Positions 25,861 through 33,665 of a DNA stretch of 64,000 bases are shown in pieces; the stretch's first letter is position 1; every line of letters begins with the position of its first letter. The notes beneath the pieces are model-generated. The model did no database searches. It was given only the letters and a program-made list of their open reading frames with translations, and was not told where the DNA came from. This DNA comes from an uncultured Pelagibacteraceae bacterium. GTDB lineage: Bacteria > Pseudomonadota > Alphaproteobacteria > Pelagibacterales > Pelagibacteraceae. The position numbers and the translations under genes were made by a program. Location: NCBI GenBank assembly GCA_902628815.1, contig CACOOK010000002.1, positions 1 to 64,000 on the forward strand, given 5' to 3'.

Positions 25861-25983
25861 ATGAGAATTAAACAATTAAAAAAAAACAAGTACAAGACCA
25901 ACATTAACAAGAAATTAAAAAAAATCTCTCTTTTTGAACTACAAAATAGTCCAAAATTTCTAAATTTTAGAGCTCGAGCATAA
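25861..25983 (+). CDS. 40-codon basic small ORF
   Basis: ATG 25861 to TAA 25981-25983 encodes 40 residues beginning MRIKQLKKNKYK and ending PKFLNFRARA, with about fourteen Lys/Arg and no Cys or His. AAGGA ends 3 bases before the ATG. In some alphaproteobacteria a small ribosomal protein gene (S21 or L36) lies near purEK, and the basic N- and C-termini vaguely recall L36, but the central residues do not match, so I leave it unnamed. The structured leader immediately upstream is the main argument that it is translated. Confidence 0.45.
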   Translation: MRIKQLKKNKYKTNINKKLKKISLFELQNSPKFLNFRARA

Positions 25984-25988
25984 TCTTT

Positions 25989-26008
25989 CCACTAAAATAA
26001 ATCAGTGG
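25989..26008 (+). terminator. Weak hairpin after the small ORF
   Basis: CCACT (25989-25993) and AGTGG (26004-26008) form a 5 bp stem with a 10-base A/T loop, followed by TTAATTTAATAA. It starts 6 bases after the small ORF stop and 50 bases before purE. A weak terminator or attenuator is possible. Confidence 0.35.
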
Positions 26009-26059
26009 CTTAATTTAATAAGGCCATTGTTTTTATATCAATAATTGTTAAATTAATCT

Positions 26060-26545
26060 GTGAAGCGTAATAAATTTAATAATAAAGTAGCAATCATTAT
26101 GGGGTCTAAATCAGATCATTCAGTAATGAAAGAATGCGAGAAAATTTTAAAGACTCTTAAGATAAAATTTCAAACATCAATTGTTAGTGCACATAGAACA
26201 CCTAAAAGAATGTTTGAATTTGCAGAGTCAGCCTCAAAAAATGGATTTGGTGTTATTGTGGCTGGAGCAGGTGGTTCAGCACATTTACCCGGCATGGTAG
26301 CGTCTTTATCTTCCTTGCCAGTTATTGGAGTTCCGATTGAGTCAAAAAAATTAAAGGGTTTAGATAGCTTATTATCAATAGCGCAAATGCCACGAGGTTG
26401 CCCCGTAGCTACAATGGCTATAAACGGATCAATGAATGCTGGTTTACTTGCAGCTTCGATTATTGGAAATTTTGATGATAAAATTAAATCAAATTTAGAA
26501 AAATGGAAACGTTTACAAACTAAATCTATTAAAAAAAAACCATAA
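26060..26545 (+). CDS. purE: N5-carboxyaminoimidazole ribonucleotide mutase (class I PurE)
   Basis: Catalyses N5-CAIR to CAIR in purine synthesis, acting after PurK. 161 residues; seen: MGSKSDHSVM with the catalytic-site Ser/Asp, VSAHRTPKRMFEF with the conserved His, AGAGGSAHLPGMVA, and PVIGVP...LKGLDSLLSI followed by QMPRGCPVATMAI. These are class I PurE hallmarks. Start GTG 26060 gives a short basic lead-in. Four bases separate it from purK, the usual pairing. The region upstream holds a structured leader and a small ORF that may be part of its transcript. Confidence 0.95.
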   Translation: MKRNKFNNKVAIIMGSKSDHSVMKECEKILKTLKIKFQTSIVSAHRTPKRMFEFAESASKNGFGVIVAGAGGSAHLPGMVASLSSLPVIGVPIESKKLKGLDSLLSIAQMPRGCPVATMAINGSMNAGLLAASIIGNFDDKIKSNLEKWKRLQTKSIKKKP

Positions 26546-26549
26546 TTTA

Positions 26550-27593
26550 ATGTCAATAAACGCCCTAGGAATCATTGGTTCAGGTCAACTCGGTTCATTG
26601 CTGTGCCAGGCTGCAAAAAAACTTAATATAAAGACTATAGTAATATCAGACGATGAAAATGGTCCAGCGCAAAACTATTCAGATAAATTTATTTTTTCAA
26701 AATATGATAACAAACAAAAGATTAAAGAATTCATAAGCGAGGCAGATGTCATAACTTATGAATTTGAAAATATTCCAATAAATATTTTAAAAGATATAGA
26801 TAAAGAAAAAAAAGTTTTACCAAAACCTGAAATTAATAAGATTATTCAAAACAGACAATTGGAAAAAACGTTTGTAAATAATCTTGGTATCAAAACCACA
26901 AAGTGGGCATTTATAAAGTCAGCCAAAGATGTCGAGCAAAATCAAAATTTATTACCCGGGATTTTAAAGACGAATACGTTAGGTTACGATGGCCATGGTC
27001 AGTATGTTTTAAATACTTTAAATGATGTTAAAAAAGATTGGTGTTTTACAGCAGATTACATTTTAGAAAAAAGAGTAAATTTAAAAAAAGAAATTTCTGT
27101 GGTTGCTACAAGATTTAAAAATAAAGAAATTTATATTTATGAACCGATAGAAAATATTCACAAAGATCAAATTTTAAAATACTCCAAAATTCCAGCTGAT
27201 ATTAATCCTGATATTTTCAAAAAAGCTCATCACAACGCTGAGATAATTGCAAATAAATTAGATTACATTGGAACAATGTGTGTTGAATATTTTGTAGATC
27301 AAGAAGATAACTTGTTGGTAAATGAAATTGCACCTCGAGTTCATAACTCAGGTCATTTAACAATAAATGCATTTAATATTAGTCAATTTGAAAATCACAT
27401 TAGAGCCGTTTGTGGACTCAAAAGAGAAAATGTAAAGAAAATTGCAAACGCTGAGATGGTAAATATATTAGGTAGCGAAATACAGGACTATAGAAAGCGA
27501 TCTTTTGAAACAGATAAATATTTTTTTGACTATGGAAAAAAAATAATTAAAGAAAAAAGAAAAATGGGCCACTTGACGATTTTAAAAAGGTAA
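26550..27593 (+). CDS. purK: 5-(carboxyamino)imidazole ribonucleotide synthase
   Basis: ATP-grasp enzyme turning AIR, bicarbonate and ATP into N5-CAIR for PurE. 347 residues: N-terminal GIIGSGQLGSLLCQAAKKL, TYEFENIP, the ATP-grasp lid LPGILKTNTLGYDGHGQ, EKRVNLKKEISVVATR, and metal-binding NEIAPRVHNSGHLT with GxH-type ending. Length and order match the family. The 3' end is 2 bases before the convergent dioxygenase gene stop. Confidence 0.95.
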   Translation: MSINALGIIGSGQLGSLLCQAAKKLNIKTIVISDDENGPAQNYSDKFIFSKYDNKQKIKEFISEADVITYEFENIPINILKDIDKEKKVLPKPEINKIIQNRQLEKTFVNNLGIKTTKWAFIKSAKDVEQNQNLLPGILKTNTLGYDGHGQYVLNTLNDVKKDWCFTADYILEKRVNLKKEISVVATRFKNKEIYIYEPIENIHKDQILKYSKIPADINPDIFKKAHHNAEIIANKLDYIGTMCVEYFVDQEDNLLVNEIAPRVHNSGHLTINAFNISQFENHIRAVCGLKRENVKKIANAEMVNILGSEIQDYRKRSFETDKYFFDYGKKIIKEKRKMGHLTILKR

Positions 27594-27595
27594 AA

Positions 27596-28399
27596 TCATT
27601 TTATAGTAATTCGATGCATTATGCGGCTACAATTTTTTATTTCGCTTGCTTTATGCATCACGCTGAGATTATCCCATAGAACTAAATCTCCCTTTGACCA
27701 CTCATAAGAAAATATGAACTCGTCTTTATTAACATGATCAATAAGAAAATTTTTAATTCTTTCACTTTCATCGATATTTTTAATTTTTATAAGATGCCCA
27801 GGGGAGACATATAAAGTCTTTTGTCCATTAACCTCTTGAACGATTGGATGTTCAGCTTCAAATACTTTTGAAGATTGAATTCCAGCTCTTTTTTCTAATT
27901 CAATTCTAGTTTTACTAATTGGTCCAGCAGATGAAAAAACACCTTTAGCATTTTTAATTTTTTGTTTAATTTCATCTGGAAGATTTTTGTATGCATTAAA
28001 ACCAGAGGAAAAAATAGTATTGCCTTGTCCTATAGGAATTTCTATACCCATAAGCATAGTGTATCTCGGTCTATCTTTTTCCAAATATGAGGTGTCCTGA
28101 TGTAGCCAAGATCCTCCGAAAGCTAAACTTTTGTCGCTAGGTTTTCTCTCTAAAACATTTATGTAAGGAAAATCCTCTAGTCCTTTCAATCTTGGATACT
28201 CTACTAATTGCCCGATAGATTTAGCAAAATTCTGGTAAGACATTGAGTCTAAATTTTGCTTTTTGATGAAAATTACTCCGTATTTACTCAGTATATCCTT
28301 AATTTGACCTGTTAAGTCGTCATTTAACTTATTTAAATTTACATCGTTAATATAAGCACCAACATTATTTTTTCCTGGAGTTATAGAGACAGATTTCAT
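27596..28399 (-). CDS. TauD/TfdA-family 2-oxoglutarate-dependent dioxygenase
   Basis: 267 residues with the facial triad: H-x-D in SWLHQDTSY (about residues 98-100) and the distal His in LSVMHKAS (about 248), followed by the 2-oxoglutarate-binding Arg in RIMHRITI. In this family the enzyme opens taurine, alkylsulfonates or aryloxyalkanoates, releasing sulfite or a phenol; substrate specificity cannot be set from motifs. It starts at ATG 28399, directly after the SRAP gene stop, so the two are co-transcribed. Organosulfur use would suit an ocean surface bacterium, but that is inference. Confidence 0.88.
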   Translation of the reverse strand: MKSVSITPGKNNVGAYINDVNLNKLNDDLTGQIKDILSKYGVIFIKKQNLDSMSYQNFAKSIGQLVEYPRLKGLEDFPYINVLERKPSDKSLAFGGSWLHQDTSYLEKDRPRYTMLMGIEIPIGQGNTIFSSGFNAYKNLPDEIKQKIKNAKGVFSSAGPISKTRIELEKRAGIQSSKVFEAEHPIVQEVNGQKTLYVSPGHLIKIKNIDESERIKNFLIDHVNKDEFIFSYEWSKGDLVLWDNLSVMHKASEIKNCSRIMHRITIK

Positions 28400-29026
28400 T
28401 TAGTTCACTGAATTAATTATTGATGGATCATTATTAATTGGATTATTAACATCTTTTGAAATTTCATGAAACTTTAAATTAGGTGGTTTAATAGAGCTCA
28501 ATACTTCCATAGCATCTTTTTTAATGTTCAAGTAATTATTAATCTGGTTTTGATTAATAATCATGGGTTCTCTGTGATGGATGGTAGTAATTTTTTCAGT
28601 AGCTTCTCTTGTAATTATACAAAACTGGTCGTTTTGATATATACCTGCAAAATACATTAGTTCATCATCTTCCTTTGTAAAATAATATGGAGTTTTTGTT
28701 TTATCTTCTCTCTTCCATTCATAATATCCGTCAGCTGGAATAATACATCGAGATGTCTGGATGAGGTTTTTAAAAGTAACTTTTTCCATGAGAGTTTCTC
28801 TTCTTGCATTAATAAGGGGGGAAAACTTGTCCAATTTTTTAGACCAACCTGGAACCAATCCCCACTCATACAACTCAAGAGCTTTACCATTTGTGTAAGA
28901 TTTTATTACAGGTAATTTTTGAGTTGGATGTGCATTATAATTATCTGTATCCTTAACCTTTATATTCGTTTTTACTAAATTAGCAGTTTTACTAACTGGC
29001 TTACGTATACTATACCTTCCACACAT
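28400..29026 (-). CDS. SOS response-associated peptidase / SRAP (YedK/HMCES) family
   Basis: 208 residues. The invariant Cys 2 directly follows the initiator Met (MCGRYSI), becoming the N-terminal catalytic Cys after Met removal; then YEWGLVPGWS, NARRETL, RCIIPADGYYEWKR and the HHREPMII block with active-site His and Glu nearby. The protein crosslinks to abasic sites in single-stranded DNA, shielding them. Its ATG overlaps the stop of a 36-codon basic ORF (TAATG), implying translational coupling. No SOS box was recognised. Confidence 0.93.
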   Translation of the reverse strand: MCGRYSIRKPVSKTANLVKTNIKVKDTDNYNAHPTQKLPVIKSYTNGKALELYEWGLVPGWSKKLDKFSPLINARRETLMEKVTFKNLIQTSRCIIPADGYYEWKREDKTKTPYYFTKEDDELMYFAGIYQNDQFCIITREATEKITTIHHREPMIINQNQINNYLNIKKDAMEVLSSIKPPNLKFHEISKDVNNPINNDPSIINSVN

Positions 29027-29136
29027 TATTTATTTTTTCTCTCTCTTTTGAGTTTCCTTTTTTCTTTTAATGACAACTTTGCTTTTTTCATAAAGCTCCT
29101 ATCTTTTTGACTTTTACCTGAATATCTTTTTGACAT
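29026..29136 (-). CDS. 36-residue highly basic small ORF coupled to the SRAP gene
   Basis: ATG at 29134-29136 on the minus strand, TAA at 29026-29028 overlapping the SRAP start (TAATG). It encodes 36 residues, about half Lys/Arg (starts MSKRYSGKSQ, ends KLKRERKNK), with no Cys or hydrophobic segment. It lies 2 bases downstream of the FAH-family stop, filling the gap exactly. No family recognised; a nucleic-acid-binding or charge-based role is only suggested by composition. Confidence 0.5.
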   Translation of the reverse strand: MSKRYSGKSQKDRSFMKKAKLSLKEKRKLKRERKNK

Positions 29137-29138
29137 AT

Positions 29139-29975
29139 TTATTCATCTATTATTTCATGTAATTGTTCACCTAGTCCATCTACTTTTAAGTGAAGTTTGT
29201 CGCCTGCTTTTAAAAATTCAGGTTTTTTCATTTCCATAGCTGTGCCAGCAGGAGTTCCAGTAGTGATAATTGTCCCAGGATATAAAGTCATAAATTGACT
29301 TAAATGGGAAATTAAAAAATTAAAATTAAAAATCATTCTTTCTGTATTTCCAGTTTGTTTTCTTTTGCCGTTAACATCTAAAGTTAAATTGATATTATTT
29401 AAGTTTTTAATTTCCTCTTTCGTCACAAGATAAGGTCCCGTTGGTCCTGCAATAGATTTACCTTTTATCCATTGACCTCCTCTTTCTTTTTGCCAAGATC
29501 TTTCAGATATATCATTAACAATACAGTAGCCAAACACATAATCTTGAGCATTTTTCTCTTTAATATATTTACCCTCTTTTCCAATAATCATACCAACCTC
29601 AACTTCGTAATCCATTTTGTTTGCTGACTTAGGTTTAATTATAGGATCATTTGGTCCTTGAATACATCCAGAGCTTTTATTAAAAACAATTGGTTCACTT
29701 GGTAATTTTGAATTAGTTCCTTCTGCATGAGCTTTATAGTTTAAACCAATTGCTAAAAAATCTACAGGATTAGATATACATGCTCCAATCCTAGTATCTC
29801 GGTTTAATTCCTTTAGCTCTGATAATTTAATTTTTTTTAATTTAATTAATGTTTCTTCATTAATGTTTTGAGGATTTAAATCTTTAACATGATCTGACAG
29901 GTCTCTAATAATATTATTATTATCTAAGGCAGCAACAATTTCTCTGCCAAACTCACCAACCCTTAATAGTTTCAT
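29139..29975 (-). CDS. Fumarylacetoacetate hydrolase (FAH) family protein
   Basis: 278 residues: a short N-terminal region, then the FAH core with metal-ligand segments: LAIGLNYKAHAE (His catalytic), KMDYEVEVGMIIGKEGK (Glu ligands), GYCIVNDISERSWQ (Asp ligand) and the GTIITTGTPAGT lid. The family contains fumarylacetoacetase, 2-hydroxyhepta-2,4-dienedioate isomerase and acylpyruvate hydrolases that split C-C bonds of aromatic or acyl-pyruvate catabolites; substrate undetermined. It is upstream of the basic small ORF and SRAP gene on the same strand. Confidence 0.88.
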   Translation of the reverse strand: MKLLRVGEFGREIVAALDNNNIIRDLSDHVKDLNPQNINEETLIKLKKIKLSELKELNRDTRIGACISNPVDFLAIGLNYKAHAEGTNSKLPSEPIVFNKSSGCIQGPNDPIIKPKSANKMDYEVEVGMIIGKEGKYIKEKNAQDYVFGYCIVNDISERSWQKERGGQWIKGKSIAGPTGPYLVTKEEIKNLNNINLTLDVNGKRKQTGNTERMIFNFNFLISHLSQFMTLYPGTIITTGTPAGTAMEMKKPEFLKAGDKLHLKVDGLGEQLHEIIDE

Positions 29976-29999
29976 GTAATAATTTTAGCTATGAAATAG

Positions 30000-30446
30000 C
30001 TATTTTACAAATCTTTTAATTCTTTCTTCAGTCGTCGTATCTGGACCACCATAAGGTGTCTCGTACGAGTTTGTTCTCGTCAAGACATCAATTCCTTTAG
30101 TGAAGATAAAAATAAAAAAGATTATAAAAAAAACTGCAAATATTTTTGCGGGATTGTAATTACCTGACTGGAAAACACTTACAGGTTGCTCCTGCTTTTT
30201 GTGAAAAAATTTAAATGTTAAGTAAACTGCTATTATTAAACCGATGTGTGCCATCACAACTCCAGCCCAACCAAAAATGAAAGAAGTTACACTAAAAACA
30301 TACAAACTAAAAACAGTTGACCAAACGAATGATAAAACTATTAAAATTTGAAGTCTTACAGATTTAGGTAAGCTTCTCAAATCATTCTTAGAGTCGTCAA
30401 ACATGATATTAGCAGCTTCTTGCATCCAGTTTTTAAAACTTTCCAT
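30000..30446 (-). CDS. Membrane protein of unknown function
   Basis: 148 residues with three hydrophobic helices (about residues 31-53, 58-80 and 104-122), a cytoplasmic-type N-terminus containing ESFKNWMQEAANIMFDD, and a C-terminal tail with a conserved-looking TPYGGPDTTTEERIKRF. No family recognised. It stands between the FAH and the flavodoxin-fold genes, 24 and 46 bases away, on the same strand. Confidence 0.55.
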   Translation of the reverse strand: MESFKNWMQEAANIMFDDSKNDLRSLPKSVRLQILIVLSFVWSTVFSLYVFSVTSFIFGWAGVVMAHIGLIIAVYLTFKFFHKKQEQPVSVFQSGNYNPAKIFAVFFIIFFIFIFTKGIDVLTRTNSYETPYGGPDTTTEERIKRFVK

Positions 30447-30492
30447 ATCTGTATATTAAATTATTTAAGTAAAAGATTCATTAATTTCTTTT

Positions 30493-31101
30493 TCACAGGT
30501 TCCTAGCTAATTTTTTTACCCTATTCATGTATTTTTCAAAAATTCTTTTATCTAGCTGGGGTAATACTGAGTAAAATCTTAGGTATTTCGTTTTGAGACC
30601 GCCAAGTTGAAACACTGACTTTTTAATTCTTCTGTATGGAATATTATCAAAAAACGAGAAATTCCAATAACTCACCATAGGCCCACCATAGCTTATCGCG
30701 ATAATTCCTAATTTTCCTTTCATAGCACCTGGAACTGGGTAACCGTAATTTTTAAAAAACTTACTACCAGGAATTAGAGATCTATATGAAAAATACCACT
30801 TTGGATGTAGACACCAATCTATAAAATTTTCAGTTATGCTTGATAATCTTAGATTATGACAAGGGCTAATTAGAAACATTACATCACAGTCTTCTAATCT
30901 TTTCCTATAATCCAAAACTAATTGAGGAGGAGGATTAACCTCTTGATTATAAAAAGGCAATTGTTCTTTTTCTTCAAATAAATTTATCAAATCAACTTTA
31001 TGACCATTTTTTTCTGCTTCATTAATAAATGTATCTCTTACAGCACTGTTAAAAGAAGTTTTAGAATTAGGATGTCCATATATGATACAAATTTTTTTCA
31101 T
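30493..31101 (-). CDS. Flavodoxin-fold NAD(P)H dehydrogenase (quinone) family
   Basis: 202 residues with the Flavodoxin_2 pattern: CIIYGHPNSKTSFNSAVRD at the start (phosphate/FMN-binding loop with the family GHP), a middle PFYNQEVNPP segment, and AISYGGPMVSYWNF in the flavin site. Such enzymes pass hydride from NAD(P)H to quinones or related acceptors, often as a two-electron detoxifier. ATG overlaps the upstream small membrane ORF stop by one base (TAATG). Confidence 0.8.
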   Translation of the reverse strand: MKKICIIYGHPNSKTSFNSAVRDTFINEAEKNGHKVDLINLFEEKEQLPFYNQEVNPPPQLVLDYRKRLEDCDVMFLISPCHNLRLSSITENFIDWCLHPKWYFSYRSLIPGSKFFKNYGYPVPGAMKGKLGIIAISYGGPMVSYWNFSFFDNIPYRRIKKSVFQLGGLKTKYLRFYSVLPQLDKRIFEKYMNRVKKLARNL

Positions 31102-31247
31102 TAATCTTCTTTCTCACTTTTACGTATTAGAAAGCCTGAACCTATTCCTACCGCAATAGCTGAAACAACCCATGAATACTCTTGTTCACTGAAAAGAACT
31201 AGTAGGCCAAAGCCTATAATGATTACACCTAACAGCTTATTATCCAT
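31101..31247 (-). CDS. 48-residue small membrane protein coupled to the flavodoxin-fold gene
   Basis: ATG at 31245-31247, TAA at 31101-31103 on the minus strand, overlapping the next ATG by one base. It encodes 48 residues with two hydrophobic helices (VIIIGFGLLVLF and VVSAIAVGIGSGFLI) flanked by charged ends (MDNK, RKSEKED). No family recognised. The small size, the two-helix layout and coupling to an oxidoreductase suggest a membrane partner or anchor for it, by inference only. Confidence 0.5.
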   Translation of the reverse strand: MDNKLLGVIIIGFGLLVLFSEQEYSWVVSAIAVGIGSGFLIRKSEKED

Positions 31248-31286
31248 TGACAAATATAAATCTTATAATAAAGTTTGATTACCCAT

Positions 31287-31559
31287 ATGTCATGGGAAAA
31301 AAGACTCGGCATTCGACATGCCGGACCTATAAAGGTTGCAAAGTCGGTAGAAATGAAAGGAGTTGCTATGGATAGATTTAGCAAACTGTATGGAAATTCT
31401 GCCGTGAAAAAAGCTGAGCAGAAACTCTCAATGCAGTTAAGTAAAAACCAAAAAGCCCCAGAAGCTAACGGTAATGGTACAGCGGGTTACATGGTAAAAA
31501 GCGGAAAAAATTCTGGCAAAATTTTAAAGCATTTAAAAAGAGATAAAAATCAACTTTAA
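31287..31559 (+). CDS. Small protein of unknown function
   Basis: 90 residues from ATG 31287 (an in-frame TTG lies at 31275). Basic, soluble, no signal or membrane segment. It begins MSWEKRLGIRHAGP and has an NGNGTAGYMVKSGKN segment near the end. No family recognised. The reading frame is intact with a strong terminator directly after its stop, suggesting a real monocistronic gene, divergent from the small membrane ORF. Confidence 0.55.
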   Translation: MSWEKRLGIRHAGPIKVAKSVEMKGVAMDRFSKLYGNSAVKKAEQKLSMQLSKNQKAPEANGNGTAGYMVKSGKNSGKILKHLKRDKNQL

Positions 31560-31569
31560 AACTTTATAG

Positions 31570-31593
31570 GGTGGGGACTTTAAAATCCCCACT
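31570..31593 (+). terminator. Terminator hairpin after the small protein gene
   Basis: GTGGGGA (31571-31577), 8-base loop, TCCCCAC (31586-31592) form a 7 bp GC-rich stem extended by a G-U pair, 11 bases after the stop at 31559 and 22 bases before the rlmN-like start. The downstream T run is weak. Confidence 0.75.
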
Positions 31594-31614
31594 CAAATCT
31601 TTAATATCAATTCA

Positions 31615-32706
31615 ATGGAAAAACAAAATTTTTATGATCTTAACTTTGATCAACTTAAATCTTTTTTGATTGAAAAAGGTAAAGTCGAACCGAAAAAGGC
31701 AAAGATGAGATCTCAACAACTCTTCAATGCAGTATATAAAAAAAATATAAAGAGTTTTGATCAACTTACAACTTTTGGAGCTGAATTGAAAGATAGGATC
31801 AAAGATTTAATAAGTTTAGAAAAACCGAAAATTATAGATGTTCAAAAATCTAAGGATGGAACAATAAAATTTCTTTTAGAGCTTAAAGATAAACGGAATG
31901 TCGAGACAGTCCTCATTCCGGATAAATCTCAAAGCAGATATACAATTTGTCTATCTGTATCAGTGGGTTGCTATCTCTCTTGTGAATTTTGCGCAACAGC
32001 TCAAATTTCAAAAAAATTAGTAAGGAATTTATCACCAGGAGAAATAATTTCTCAAATAATTTTATGCAAAGATTATATTAATGATTGGTCAACGCAGAAA
32101 AAAATAACTAATCAAGTATTAATGGGTGAAGGTTCACCCTTTTTAAATTTAGATAATGTTAAAGTAGCAATAGATAACTCAAAAAATAAAGATGGTTTAG
32201 AATACGGAAGAACTAGGATCACAGTCAGCACTGTAGGAGTGGGAATTAAAAAAGATAATTTAGATGCTATTGAATGGGCAGCTAATGAATTGGATGTTTA
32301 TCTTGCATGGAGCCTACATAGCTCACTGCCAAAACACAGGTCAAAATTAATGGCAATAAACGATAAATATTCAATTAATTCATTATTACCAAAACTGAAA
32401 AAATATTATGAAAAAACAAAATTACCTATTTTTATTGAGTGGATATGTTTAGATGAGAATTTGACAGATGAACATGCTAATGAACTAATAAAGATTATGA
32501 AAAAAGTTCCTTCAAAATTAAATTTAATTGAATTTAATCCTCTTTCAAACAAAAATTTTAAACCAGCAACTCAAGAAAATATAAATAAGTTTTCTAAAAC
32601 AATCCAAGAGGCTGGATTTCTCTCTTTGTTTAGAAGAAGTAGGGGTAGAGACATAAATGCTTCTTGTGGATCGCTAGCAAATAGTAAAGTTATAATTGAT
32701 GGATAA
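31615..32706 (+). CDS. rlmN: RlmN-family radical SAM rRNA methyltransferase (divergent)
   Basis: 363 residues of the RlmN/Cfr family that methylate C2 of A2503 in 23S rRNA (RlmN also acts on tRNA). The radical-SAM cluster motif is VGCYLSCEFCATA (CxxxCxxC, about residues 118-125) and the C-terminal catalytic Cys lies in ASCGSLA. The usual MGMGEPL is replaced by MGEGSPF, and the SAM-binding RTPRGEDI by RSRGRDI. The overall architecture is intact. It overlaps the next gene by 8 bases. Confidence 0.85.
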   Translation: MEKQNFYDLNFDQLKSFLIEKGKVEPKKAKMRSQQLFNAVYKKNIKSFDQLTTFGAELKDRIKDLISLEKPKIIDVQKSKDGTIKFLLELKDKRNVETVLIPDKSQSRYTICLSVSVGCYLSCEFCATAQISKKLVRNLSPGEIISQIILCKDYINDWSTQKKITNQVLMGEGSPFLNLDNVKVAIDNSKNKDGLEYGRTRITVSTVGVGIKKDNLDAIEWAANELDVYLAWSLHSSLPKHRSKLMAINDKYSINSLLPKLKKYYEKTKLPIFIEWICLDENLTDEHANELIKIMKKVPSKLNLIEFNPLSNKNFKPATQENINKFSKTIQEAGFLSLFRRSRGRDINASCGSLANSKVIIDG

Positions 32707-33649
32707 TTTACATATTTTTTTAGGTGCAACAGTTGCGGACGCAGCAACCAGACCTCTACATTGGGTGTATGATCCAAAAAGGTTGAAGAGATATATTAAA
32801 GGAAAAAAAGAAATAGCTTTTTTGAAAAAAAATAGAAGTCCTTTTTATAACATTAAAACTGGAAAGGTTTCAGGGTATAATGATATTGGTCAAGTAATGT
32901 TTCAAACTTTGATGTCCTCAAAAAAAAAATCAGCAATTTTTAAGAATTTCAAAAAAAATATCATAAAACACTTTGGGCCAGGGTCAAATTATTGGAAAAA
33001 TCTAAAACTAAGAAAAAAATATAAAAAAGTTAAATGGAAAAAGCCTATAAGTGGCCCATGGATTCATCAGAATATCTTAGAGACTATACAAAATATCAAA
33101 TCTAAGAAAATTATTACTGGTGGAACGAAAGTAAACGAGTCCGATGGTTATTGCGCTGCTCTGCCTTATTTTCTTTTCAATGATGAAGAAAAAGAACTTA
33201 AAAAGGTTATTAAATCAGTAGCCAATTCAAGAATAAATGAAAAATACGCTTTATCTAAATTAAAGATTATAGAATTAGCTAATAAAAAAGATAGAAATCC
33301 CGTTCAATCATTTGTTAAAAAATACAAAAAGAATAAATATTTCAAAGACGTAATTACAAATATTAAAAAAGTTTTAAAACTAAAAAACCAAAATCATATA
33401 ATGACCGTAAGGAAATTTGGAAAAGCTTGTAGTTATCCTGGCACATTTATGGGATCAATTCACGCAATTATAACATCCAACAGCTATAAATCTGCTATTA
33501 CAAAAACGATTAAAGCTGGTGGTTGCAATTGTTCAAGAGCAAATTTTGTTGGAGCGTATTTTGCAGCATTAAAACCAGAGAGTATCCCAAGTAACTGGGT
33601 TAGAAGAACTTTGCCAGCAAAAAATATTTTGAAATATATTAATTCTTAA
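32699..33649 (+). CDS. ADP-ribosylglycohydrolase-fold protein, J1-crystallin-like
   Basis: About 316 residues with the ADPRH all-helical pattern. N-terminus has ADAATRPLHWVYD where the family has GDAxG; near residues 273-280 AGGCNCSR takes the place of the metal-binding GGDTDT signature. J1-crystallin-like relatives carry a similar GGxNCSR variant. So the two Mg-binding Asp residues are missing and hydrolase activity is doubtful. ATG 32699 preferred over TTG 32696. It overlaps the rlmN stop and has only 16 bases before rmuC. Confidence 0.72.
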   Translation: MDNLHIFLGATVADAATRPLHWVYDPKRLKRYIKGKKEIAFLKKNRSPFYNIKTGKVSGYNDIGQVMFQTLMSSKKKSAIFKNFKKNIIKHFGPGSNYWKNLKLRKKYKKVKWKKPISGPWIHQNILETIQNIKSKKIITGGTKVNESDGYCAALPYFLFNDEEKELKKVIKSVANSRINEKYALSKLKIIELANKKDRNPVQSFVKKYKKNKYFKDVITNIKKVLKLKNQNHIMTVRKFGKACSYPGTFMGSIHAIITSNSYKSAITKTIKAGGCNCSRANFVGAYFAALKPESIPSNWVRRTLPAKNILKYINS

Positions 33650-33665
33650 TGTGGTATATTAATTT

